Made by a program: the position numbers and the translations under genes
Notes under the pieces: model-generated
Told to the model about the DNA's origin: nothing
Databases searched by the model: none
What the model saw: only the letters and a program-made list of their open reading frames with translations
Shown: positions 1-8,600 of the stretch, one piece after another
How the letters are laid out: each line of letters starts with the position of its first letter
Position numbering within the stretch: the first letter of the stretch is position 1
Origin: Thermomonas sp.
Lineage (GTDB): Bacteria > Pseudomonadota > Gammaproteobacteria > Xanthomonadales > Xanthomonadaceae
Length of the DNA stretch: 64,000 nt
Reading direction: 5' to 3'
Assembly (NCBI RefSeq): GCF_029945965.1
Contig: NZ_JAQSDO010000002.1
Coordinates: 1 to 64,000 of the forward strand

Positions 1-669
1 GCCTTCGCTGATCGCCGTGCCGGCCGTCGTCGAGCTCAGCGTCACTGTCGTGGCCGCCATCGCAGTATCTTTCGCTGCCACCGGCGCAGGAACTAAAGGA
101 AAGACGCCAGCAATATTCGCATAGTTGTTAACAGAAGCAGAAGCCTCATAGAGGGATTGCACCCTGCCCGAAGGCAAATATCCTAAGGCCTGTCGATCAA
201 GCGAAGCGTAGTCATAGGTTAACGGTGCAAGCCCCTCGGCTGTCCTTAACAACTGAACAAAATTGTTGCCATCGTCAGCCCTGATGTTGGTGCCGCCGAC
301 GTCAGAAACCGAATTCACCCCGGACGATGTTTCCTGCAATAGCCTGTCAAGACTACTGCCTTCGTTGATGGCATTAAGAATGCTTGTTAGCTCTCCGACA
401 CGCGGCAAAAGAGCGCCGCTGTTGGCATCCGGCAAGACGTTGCCAAAGACCGTTGAGTCAAGTGTTACGGTTTCGCTGGAACGGAGAAGAAACTTTCCCC
501 CCTGATCGAAGGCGAGTTCCACACGGCCTCCGGCAGCAGTGACAATCACTTCCCCTTCAAAAACAGGATCGCCAAACTTGAGAGGGCGCTGCTCGCCATC
601 GCTGTTTTGAGCGAAAGCTATGCCTTCAATCAAAACGACATTGCCGACGACGTTGGCTTCTTTTGCCAT
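1..669 (-). CDS. lapA: LapA-like giant adhesin with N-terminal retention module (partial, C-terminus beyond window)
   Basis: Only the first 223 residues lie in the window and the frame is still open at base 1. The ATG at 669-667 follows GGAATTCGCT, which gives a usable ribosome site. Residues about 1-75 match the N-terminal retention module of LapA/BrtA-type adhesins: VVGNVVLIEGIAFA, then PLKFGDPVFEGEVIVTAAGG, then FLLRSSETVTLDS. This module plugs the type I secretion outer-membrane pore so that the adhesin stays on the cell surface. A Ser/Thr/Ala-rich linker follows and the visible end (TTVTLSSTTAGTAISEG) looks like the start of a repeat domain. The gene lies directly downstream of a type I secretion ATPase and adaptor. 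The TAAG at residues 44-47 sits inside the module, so it is probably not the LapG-type protease site. Total length and repeat type cannot be seen. Confidence 0.85.
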   Translation of the reverse strand, partial: MAKEANVVGNVVLIEGIAFAQNSDGEQRPLKFGDPVFEGEVIVTAAGGRVELAFDQGGKFLLRSSETVTLDSTVFGNVLPDANSGALLPRVGELTSILNAINEGSSLDRLLQETSSGVNSVSDVGGTNIRADDGNNFVQLLRTAEGLAPLTYDYASLDRQALGYLPSGRVQSLYEASASVNNYANIAGVFPLVPAPVAAKDTAMAATTVTLSSTTAGTAISEG

Positions 670-691
670 AGCGAATTCCAGACGGAGTTAT

Positions 692-710
692 TACATTGGG
701 TTTCAATGTA
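692..710. promoter_or_regulatory. Perfect 7-bp inverted repeat in the lapA leader
   Basis: TACATTG and CAATGTA flank a 5-base spacer (GGTTT). The dyad lies between the luxR stop and the lapA start, 23 bases before the lapA ATG. It could be an operator for the adjacent LuxR-type regulator or a leader hairpin. Symmetry is the only evidence. Confidence 0.4.
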
Positions 711-746
711 GTCCGTTTGCCTGGCCGGGGGAACTGTACTGAGGTA

Positions 747-1418
747 CTAGGTCGAACCTGGACTTTCGGGACGTCCGGACGCCTGGCCGTTCACGATCAG
801 CGACAACTGGAGGCGATCCCGCACATGGAGTTTTTCAAGAATGGCGCCTACATGCGCCTTGACGGTACGCTCCGTAATACCAAGTGCCCGGGCAATTTCC
901 TTGTTGCTGGCCCCGGCGGCCAGCGTGGTGGCAACCTCTTTCTCCCGATCAGTGAGATCTTTAGACCAACTCGGCCTCACCGCGGCACGCCCCCCGCTGG
1001 CCTGCACCTGAACGCGGCTGGTGGCGCTGACGAGCCGCTGCATCAATGACTCGCCAATCCAGAGCCCACCCTGCAACACGACTGCAGCTACCTGAATCAA
1101 AACCTGAGCAAAGGCGTGTGTATTGCAATATCCCCGTGCACCTGCCGAAAAAGCGGCTATCGCCTCCTCATCTGTCGGCAGATCACTTAATACCACGCAT
1201 GGAACCAGCTTCAAACGCGGGGCAAGACGTTCCATCTGCAGAGCCACAGGCACGCCCTGCTCCAGCCGTAGCCAAACGAGATCTACCCTGCCTGCCCCCG
1301 AACCGGGTCTCGCGGCGTGGACTTTGCCGGCTCTTCCCGTCTTGAAAGCCTCACTCCAGCGAGGAAGCATGCGTCCGTGCGGGCAAAGAAAAAGATGTCC
1401 GGAGTCCTGAATTCCCAC
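747..1418 (-). CDS. LuxR-family (NarL-type) transcriptional regulator in the lap cluster
   Basis: This 223-residue protein has a clear C-terminal LuxR-type helix-turn-helix at about residues 150-210 (LTDREKEVATTLAAGASNKE, then ARALGITERTVKAHV). The N-terminal half (VVLSDLPTDEEAIAAFSAGA, then RGYCNTHA) resembles a receiver domain but lacks an obvious acidic pocket and phospho-Asp, so it may be a phosphorylation-independent or degenerate receiver. The start used is GTG at 1418; an ATG at 1370 is an alternative. It sits between lapC, 12 bases upstream, and lapA, 77 bases downstream, all on the same strand, so local control of adhesin expression is the natural inference. Confidence 0.85.
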   Translation of the reverse strand: MGIQDSGHLFLCPHGRMLPRWSEAFKTGRAGKVHAARPGSGAGRVDLVWLRLEQGVPVALQMERLAPRLKLVPCVVLSDLPTDEEAIAAFSAGARGYCNTHAFAQVLIQVAAVVLQGGLWIGESLMQRLVSATSRVQVQASGGRAAVRPSWSKDLTDREKEVATTLAAGASNKEIARALGITERTVKAHVGAILEKLHVRDRLQLSLIVNGQASGRPESPGST

Positions 1419-1430
1419 TGCCGTCTCGAT

Positions 1431-2846
1431 CTAGCGCTCTGTAAAGGCGGCTTGTTTTGCCTTCAATACAGGTTTGAGAAGATAGGACAGTATGGATTTT
1501 TGGCCGGTGATGATATCCACTTCAGCGACCATCCCCGGAATGATGGGCAAGCCCTCACCCAGCTTCGATTTTTCGGTACGAACACGCACGGTATAAAAGG
1601 TATTGCCGCGTTCATCAGTGACCGAATCGGCGCCAATAAACTCCAGCTTGGCCTCGAGACCGCCATATATGGAAAAATCATACGCAGTGAATTTCACCAG
1701 CGCCCGATCCCCTGGTCGCAAGAAAGCAATATCTTTTGGCAAAACTTTGGCTTCGAGAAGCAGGTTTTCCTCGAGCGGCACAATTTCGATGATGTCCCTG
1801 CCCGGCTGGACCACGCCACCCACCGTATTGACAAGAAGACGCTTGACCGTGCCTTTGACCGGCGACCGCAGGGAGGATTTATCAACCTTGTCCGCCAGTC
1901 CCACCCCGCCGGCTGAACTCACGTTTAGTTTCGCCAGGGTATCGGACAACTCCTTGCGAGCCTCGCTCTGAAAATTCAAGGTGATTTCCTGAATCTTGCG
2001 TGAGGCCTCTTCGATCGCCGACTGTGTTTTTGAAATTTGGGCGGAGGCCATTTCCCGCTCACCCAGAAAACGTCCGGTTTCCCGCTCCAGCCGCAGCAAT
2101 TCGACCTCGGATACAGCGCCATCCTTGAGCAAGGGCTTGGTGTACCCCAGTTCCCTGGCGGTCAACTCGTACGCCCGGGACGCCTGCTCCCTTTTCGCCC
2201 GAACTTCAACCAGTTCCTGCTGACGCTGGGCCAATTGCTGCCGGGCGATAGCCAGCTGTGCATTCAATGTTGACGTACTGGCTTCGTAGGAGCGGAGCTC
2301 TTCTCCGACTGTCTTCGGCGCCTCGGCAACGGCTTCAGGGGGGGGTACAAAAGCCACCCCTTCGGCAAGGGCACGAAGTCGGGCCGCCTTGGCCAGCAGG
2401 GCCAGGTACTGGACGCGGTTTTCCTTCACGGAAGAATCGAACCGCGTCGTATCGATGTTTACCAACACCTGCCCAGGCTCGACAACCTGCCCCTCCTGGA
2501 CAAGAATTTCGGAAACAATACCGCCATCCAGACTTTGCAGAACCTGCAATTGCCTGGAGGGAATGACCTTGCCTTCGCCTTTTGTAATTTCATCGACTTC
2601 CGAAAGCCCGGCCCATAAAACCGCCAGAATGAAAACCACGCCGAGGCTATTCACGAGCATTCTGGCTCGGAGCGGCTCCTGGGCAAGCATGGCGCGATCT
2701 GCATCTCCGCCAAATCCTGCATCCATGCGGCGATCATCCTCCCGCCAAGAGGAGAGGGTGCGGTCAAGTCCAGGCTGCAACATGCGCCGGACAGACTTCA
2801 GGCCTGCAATCAAGGGGCGAGCCAACGCTATCCATCGCGGCTTCAT
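1431..2846 (-). CDS. lapC: HlyD-family type I secretion adaptor (LapC-like)
   Basis: This 471-residue periplasmic adaptor bridges the inner-membrane ABC exporter to a TolC-type outer-membrane channel. It has a cytoplasmic N-terminus, one membrane segment at about residues 63-82 (VNSLGVVFILAVLWAGL), a lipoyl/barrel half-motif (GIVSEILVQEGQVVEPGQ), a long coiled coil (about residues 190-300) and the second barrel half (SLRSPVKGTVKRLLVNTVGG). Length and order are normal for the family. The ATG overlaps the lapB stop by four bases, so the pair is co-translated. No outer-membrane partner is encoded in the window. Confidence 0.93.
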   Translation of the reverse strand: MKPRWIALARPLIAGLKSVRRMLQPGLDRTLSSWREDDRRMDAGFGGDADRAMLAQEPLRARMLVNSLGVVFILAVLWAGLSEVDEITKGEGKVIPSRQLQVLQSLDGGIVSEILVQEGQVVEPGQVLVNIDTTRFDSSVKENRVQYLALLAKAARLRALAEGVAFVPPPEAVAEAPKTVGEELRSYEASTSTLNAQLAIARQQLAQRQQELVEVRAKREQASRAYELTARELGYTKPLLKDGAVSEVELLRLERETGRFLGEREMASAQISKTQSAIEEASRKIQEITLNFQSEARKELSDTLAKLNVSSAGGVGLADKVDKSSLRSPVKGTVKRLLVNTVGGVVQPGRDIIEIVPLEENLLLEAKVLPKDIAFLRPGDRALVKFTAYDFSIYGGLEAKLEFIGADSVTDERGNTFYTVRVRTEKSKLGEGLPIIPGMVAEVDIITGQKSILSYLLKPVLKAKQAAFTER

Positions 2847-5041
2847 GAGGCTTTCCCAATGCGGCCGGCTTTCAGCGCCTCGATAACCTGCTCATAGGGG
2901 CCATCGGCAACGATGCGGCCTTCGTCAATAACAATAATGCGGTCGGCCAGATCAAGCAGGGTATTTCTATGCGTCACCACAACCATCGTCTTGTGCTTGG
3001 CATAGCTGCGCAAGCGTTCCTTGAATTGCGCTTCTGAAGAAAAATCCATGGCGCCCGTCGGCTCGTCCAGCAACAACACAGGCGGTTCCAGCAACGCTGC
3101 ACGGGCGATTGCGACACCTTGCCGCTGTCCGCCGGAAAGCGACTCTCCTCGTTCGCCAATGATCATGTCGAAGCCCTGGGGATGGCGATTGGCAAACTCG
3201 ATCAAACCGCCCACCTCGGCGGCTGCCAGAATGGCACCGTCGTCGGCATAAGGGGCAGCGATCGCGATGTTGTCTCGCAAGGTGCCATAAAAGAGCATGG
3301 CATCCTGCTCAACGTAACCGACGTTGCGACGCAAATCCGCGGGATCGAGCTGCCGGAGGTCGATGCCATCCATGGTGATCGCACCTTCAGTAGGGGTATA
3401 AAGACCCAGGATCAATCTCTGCAGGGTCGTTTTGCCCGACCCGACCCGACCAATCACAACCACATTTTCCCCTGGCTTGATCCTGAAGGACACTCCTCGC
3501 AACGCTTCCTGCGTACGCCCGGGATAACTGAAGTGCACATTGTCAAATACGATTTCGCCAACGATGTCGGGACGATGTACGAAATTTATTTCATCGGAAC
3601 GCTCACCGGGTTTTTTCATCGTGTCCTCAAGCGAGGCCAAGGCTGTTCTGGCATTCTGGTATTGCATCAACAGGGCCACAATTTGCCCCAGCGGAGCCAT
3701 GGCGCGCCCAGACAACATCGTGGCCGCGATCAGGCCACCCATGGTCAGCTTGCCTTCATGAATCAGGTACACGCCTGCCACGATCATTACGATATTGATC
3801 AGTTGCTGCAGGCTTGAGACGACGTTGATCACCGAAGACGACAACAACCGCAGCTGGGCACTGACACGCGCCAGAAACGCGGCAGTGTCCTCAAGCTTGG
3901 CCTGCATCTGACTTTCTGCCCCGTGGGCCTTGATGGCCTCCATGGCTGTTAGTGTTTCCACCAACGTGGCATTGCGCATTGCAGAGGCCCGGAACGTGGT
4001 CTCGGAAAGCAGGTGCATCTTGTGCTGAACAACGTAGCTGTAGATGACAACCACAATGACCCCAACCAAGGGTGGTATGACCAGCGGCCAGGATATCCAG
4101 CCGAGAACAAGGAAAAACAGCAGGGCAAACGGGAGGTCAACCACCGCAGTGACTGTGGCAGATGCGATAAAGTCGCGCACCGATTCGAAGGAGCGCAGTG
4201 TCGCGGCATAGGACCCCACAGAAGCCGGCCGTTCGGAGAGACGCATCCCGAGCACCCGTTCCATGATCAGCGTGGAGAGCTTGATATCTATGCGCGAACC
4301 CGCGAGATCCACAAAATAACCCCGCATGACGCGAAGGAAATAATCAATGACCAGCACCAGCAGCAGACCGAAGGCCAGCATCCAGAGTGTTTCAACCGCG
4401 AAGTTGGGCACAACACGGTCATAGACATTCATTGAAAAAAGTGGCAACGCGAGCGCAAACAAATTGATGAGGAGCGCCGCCGCCAGAATATCCCGGTAAA
4501 GCGGAAACTGGTCGCGAAAAGCGCCCCAAAACCAATGCCGCTGGGGAATGTCAGCCAGCTCAGGTGTACGCTGATCGAAACGAAAGTTCGGCCGCGAGAA
4601 AATCGCAATGCCGACATATCGGCCAAGCAACTGTTCACGTGACAGCTGCACAACGCCCTGCCCGGCCTCTGGGAAAAGCAGATTTGCCGTTTGCCCCTGC
4701 TCATCCCAGCCCAGCAAAAGACAGGCCCCATCTCCTTCAAGGAGCAGGACCACAGGCAACAGAGCCGAATCAATTTTTTCGAGGGGGCGCCGCAATATCT
4801 TGCATGACAGGCCCGCGCGCGCTGCAGCACGGGAGAAGAGCGAGGGAGGAAGACCCGCTTTGGGCAGGGGAAGGCCGGCGGACAGAGCGGCCCGGGTACT
4901 TGGACGACCATGTATGCGCGTCAACTCCACCAGGCAGTCGAGCAAGGGATCGTGATGCAGCAAGTCTTCGCGCAAGCCTTGGGCCAAGTGGCTAGCCTCG
5001 CGCTTAGGACTGGTCTGCAATGGCACGTTCATGTCACTCAT
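2843..5041 (-). CDS. lapB: Type I secretion ABC transporter, permease/ATPase (LapB-like)
   Basis: This 732-residue ABC exporter energises secretion of the adjacent adhesin. Residues about 30-150 form a C39-peptidase-like domain, likely a docking domain without protease activity. A six-helix membrane domain follows (about 165-460; FALALPLFSMNVYDRVVPNF is a typical LapB segment), then the nucleotide-binding domain with Walker A GRVGSGKT near residue 533, signature LSGGQRQGVAIAR and Walker B VLLLDEPTGAMD. The ATG at 5041 is preceded by AGGAA; a second ATG lies nine bases in. It is the first gene of a lapB-lapC-luxR-lapA series on this strand. Confidence 0.93.
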   Translation of the reverse strand: MSDMNVPLQTSPKREASHLAQGLREDLLHHDPLLDCLVELTRIHGRPSTRAALSAGLPLPKAGLPPSLFSRAAARAGLSCKILRRPLEKIDSALLPVVLLLEGDGACLLLGWDEQGQTANLLFPEAGQGVVQLSREQLLGRYVGIAIFSRPNFRFDQRTPELADIPQRHWFWGAFRDQFPLYRDILAAALLINLFALALPLFSMNVYDRVVPNFAVETLWMLAFGLLLVLVIDYFLRVMRGYFVDLAGSRIDIKLSTLIMERVLGMRLSERPASVGSYAATLRSFESVRDFIASATVTAVVDLPFALLFFLVLGWISWPLVIPPLVGVIVVVIYSYVVQHKMHLLSETTFRASAMRNATLVETLTAMEAIKAHGAESQMQAKLEDTAAFLARVSAQLRLLSSSVINVVSSLQQLINIVMIVAGVYLIHEGKLTMGGLIAATMLSGRAMAPLGQIVALLMQYQNARTALASLEDTMKKPGERSDEINFVHRPDIVGEIVFDNVHFSYPGRTQEALRGVSFRIKPGENVVVIGRVGSGKTTLQRLILGLYTPTEGAITMDGIDLRQLDPADLRRNVGYVEQDAMLFYGTLRDNIAIAAPYADDGAILAAAEVGGLIEFANRHPQGFDMIIGERGESLSGGQRQGVAIARAALLEPPVLLLDEPTGAMDFSSEAQFKERLRSYAKHKTMVVVTHRNTLLDLADRIIVIDEGRIVADGPYEQVIEALKAGRIGKAS

Positions 5042-5078
5042 TTCCTGATCTTTAGGGTCAACTCATTCAAAATTCAAA

Positions 5079-5107
5079 TTGACACTTGACGTAACCAATT
5101 GTAATAA
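5079..5107 (+). promoter_or_regulatory. Predicted sigma-70 promoter facing away from lapB
   Basis: TTGACA at 5079-5084, a 17-base spacer and TAATAA at 5102-5107 form a near-consensus plus-strand promoter. It points into a region with no convincing coding sequence that ends at a strong terminator (5482-5508). It is separate from whatever minus-strand promoter drives lapB. Confidence 0.55.
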
Positions 5108-5113
5108 AATCAA

Positions 5114-5481
5114 GCACTTGCCGCTACATCTGCAAGTTAGATTTTGCAAGTTGGCAGTTTTTTTGGTGACATTGCCCGCTAAGTGTGGTGGCTTGACCCC
5201 ATGACCACCGGCCCATGGGACCTACTGCTCCCATTTGGGCGCGTTCAGGGAGTTTACGCGACACTGGGGCATACAGATTCGCCAATTGCGTCGCTCCAAG
5301 ATAAAAGCAGTACCGCTGGGACATGTTACCCCGCCACGGTGAGCCTACCAGCGTCACAGGACACCGGCTTCTCATGAAGTTCCCAGTCCAACCACGAAGA
5401 AACAGCGGATCAACATCCTGAGCCCGGACTAATCCGCAACGCCGTGCGGCCCAAGGCCATCACGAACGAATAGCGGAAAGC
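5114..5481 (+). ncRNA. Candidate structured non-coding transcript
   Basis: The stretch lies between a near-consensus promoter and an intrinsic terminator and has no credible gene. It can fold locally. GGTGG (5187-5191) pairs with CCACC (5205-5209). Immediately after, GCCCATGGGA (5211-5220) pairs with TCCCATTTGGGC (5229-5240), giving two five-pair stems with a two-base bulge and an eight-base loop. Further on, GCGAC and GTCGC can form another stem. Short open frames here have no ribosome site or recognisable product. A small RNA is an inference from promoter, fold and terminator, not a match to a known family. Confidence 0.35.
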
Positions 5482-5508
5482 AAAACGCCCACTTGATGTG
5501 GGCGTTTT
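5482..5508 (+). terminator. Intrinsic terminator with perfect 11-bp stem
   Basis: AAAACGCCCAC and GTGGGCGTTTT flank a five-base loop (TTGAT). The stem has an A-run before and a T-run after, so it could act on both strands. It closes the 5079 transcript candidate and isolates the recombinase gene that starts at 5690. Confidence 0.8.
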
Positions 5509-5689
5509 GATCCCGGCATGATTAGCCAGGAGATTGGTTGCGCGGGCAAGATGGTTATGAGGCTACGCCATCTAGGAACGTATATTATGTTTTAAATAGG
5601 CTTAGAACGTATTAAATCATTGATTTTCTCTCCGAAGTCGAGCTGGAGCGATACACTTGAACGATGATCATCCACCCAGTTAAACCCAA

Positions 5690-8600
5690 TTGAACTCACG
5701 GAACCTGCTAGGAATTGCGCCGCAGGCACCCAGTGACTTGGACGAAATAGCGACCTTTGGGCTACACAAGAAACTGCACTCCATCTCTCGGTGGGCCCAC
5801 AGACTGGGCTTGGATAAAATCTGGATCGCATTACTCGACGCCACCAAAACGGACCGGCATCCCGACTATGTTGGCACCATCGTCCAGTTCCTCATGCAGC
5901 AAGACTCTTCAGCTTTGCTGCGTATATGGAGCGATGAATTGCCATGCGCAGAGGAATTACGCCGACTCTCTGACGCCTGCCAGGCTTCCCCATTCATTGC
6001 GACCGAATACCCGGCAATGCCATCCATCAAACAGGTCTCCCGTCAACTCACAGGCGGACTGCTGACCAAACTGCCCGCCGTAGCGCTAGTCGCTCGCCCC
6101 GTCACCGCAACCACAGACGAAGACCGGCAATGGATTGTTGGGTTACGAATGTGGGTCCTCCTTCAATGCATCAATTCGGTTTTCCAGGGTGGCCGTCCGA
6201 ATAGCTATTTGGTGGAGATAACCCAGAAACTGCGACTGGCTATCGACAAGGATGAAAAATGGCTAGGACTTTTTGCTCGCCTGCGAGGATCAACTGCCTC
6301 GGCAAATGGAATGACAAGGGACCTGACTTCCGCCTGCGAACGCCTTCTTGCCAACCAAAACGTCCCCGTCGAAAGTGCGGCGCACCGGAACCTGCTTTCC
6401 ACATTGCGAAATTTTTGTAACGGCAAAACACCGGTATCGGGAGAGGATGATGGCACAGAGGATCAGGGACTATTTCGAAGATTTCTGGATCAAAAATCGC
6501 AACAGATCCCGACCTCGTTTGTAGCGTCTGAAGTGCAAGGTGGATGGCGGCTACTGGATAACGCCTCACCGGGCCAAGACCAGGATGAGCAAGTTCTTAC
6601 CCAGAATTTTGATCCCCCAGGAGCTGAAGAGTCCATATTAAAACTGGCCATAGTCGACGAGGATCGAACCCCACTGGAACAAGACCACCAGGCCAAGGGC
6701 ATCCTGCTGGCCACGGCTGAGGACCATCAGTTTCTGCCTTTCAGCTGGAACCGCCCGTCCCCCGCCGAAAAGTACTGCCTGGAGCAATGGATTACATCGG
6801 CTTTGAAGAGCAGTGATTTGATGCTGCAGTCTTTGGCAAGTTTTGTGGAGATCGCCGCTAAGTCGGCGTACTCGCTGGACACAGTTCGGACCATTCAACT
6901 TTCAGATGTTCCTGCGCAGGATTGGTCCATCGATATAGACCGGAGGCACTTGCATCGGTTACCACCACGCCGATACAACGGCTGGCGGGTCACGGCGGAG
7001 GCCGCGTCTTGGGTGGAGCCCATCGCAACAACTTCGCGGATCATGCTCAATCCGGCAGTAGCCACCACCTTGCAACGATTGCGCGCCGATGCGTCAGCCA
7101 GCAGGCAGTTGGGGCATTTGTGGCCCATCTCGGTTGGCGATACCCCAGAAACATTATTCAACCGTATCTGTCGAGAAACCAAGGGACTGGAGCGACTGCG
7201 ATCTGGCATGTTGGCCCATATCCTCGAACAACGAGTGTTCGAGGGGACGGGTGACCCCGTTTTGAGCCAGTTGCTAGCCAGTCATCCGAGAACTGGATTG
7301 GGCGGTGCTTGTGCCTATGCCTCGTATAGAAGTGATCAGGTGCGGCGTCTGCTGACCAACGCAACATCTGAATCAACAAATTTCCCAAACGATCCGATTG
7401 AGCCCCTGTCGAACGCCGCGGGCAGTGAACTGTCGCCGTTGGACGCCGCGCTCCGTCAGGCTTGTCAAGAAGCGCTGTCCAAAGTCAATGATCTGGCCAC
7501 CCAGTCCGAGCAGTGGGTCGCGCACCATAACGCGCTCACCGCCTATATGGTCACGGTACTGCTGGCAGCGACTGGCGCGCGGCCCGTGAGCAGCCCATTC
7601 GAATCCCTGAAATATTTTGACTGGATTACGCACGCTATATATATAGAGGACAAAGTTTCATCTCAATTACACCAAGGTCGGCTCGTCCCCCTTCCTGAAT
7701 CGGTGGTTTCACTGATGCAGAACAGCTACTTGCCGCACCTGGCCCGACTTGCCGTCACTGTCGCGCAGATCGATGGGCCATTGAGTGAGGTGCTCACGAA
7801 ACTCTCTCGGGGCGTTCCCTGCGAACGCTTGCCCTTGTTTTTTCTACTGGGAAGGAGCTCGGAGAATGAAAAGCAGTTGCGGTGGATCGAGGTCTCGGAG
7901 ACATCTTTAAGTGCGCTGGAGGTTTTTTCGTGGCCGCTGCCCTGGAATTTGATGCGGCACCGGTTGCCGTCGACACTCAAGCGCGCCGGCCAGGACCATG
8001 AATGCATCAATGGGCTTACGGGGCACGGCGAGAATGGCACAGCCGCCTACGGACCATATTCAATGCGGATTTGGCACGCAGATGCCCAGAAAATGCGCCA
8101 GCCCTTGATGGACGCGCTGCTAAACCTTCAGCTCCAGACCCCGAAGATGCCGCAATGGCCAGCCTCTACGATACCCGCCCAAACCGGGCAAGCGCCCACG
8201 TCCTGCCTTGGAACGGTCTCTAATTTTGGCGCGATGGCGCGCACGATCCGGCGCAAGGACAGTCACAAAAAAGCCGCCCAACAGGCACGAGCCGATATCC
8301 TGGATTTCGTAGGCGGGCGCACGATTGACAGCTTGAGTCCACAGGAATGGGAAACCCTGAGTCAAAAAATGCTGCTCAACGTTGATGGGCGACCTCGTAC
8401 CCTAGGCACGCTTCGCTATGAGGCCTTGCAACATTGGATAGCCCAAAACTGGCAAGACAGCGGATTACGACCCCGCATCAAGCGGCGTTATATCCCATCC
8501 CTTGAAGAGCAGTCTCCGTTTACGGTCGATGCAATTGGATGCTTGGAGCGCATCAGCGCGTCACTTGAAAATGCGCGCCGGATACAGGCGATACTCTCAC

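Noticed and set aside
529-540. TAAG at residues 44-47 of the LapA-like protein as a LapG cleavage site.
   Set aside because: It lies within the predicted retention module, whereas known sites lie after it near residue 100-130. No TAAG or PAAG is visible in residues 100-223.
5183-5377. A 64-codon plus-strand frame and an antisense 83-codon frame between lapB and the recombinase.
   Set aside because: No ribosome site, no recognisable sequence, and the region folds as hairpins. Treated as non-coding.
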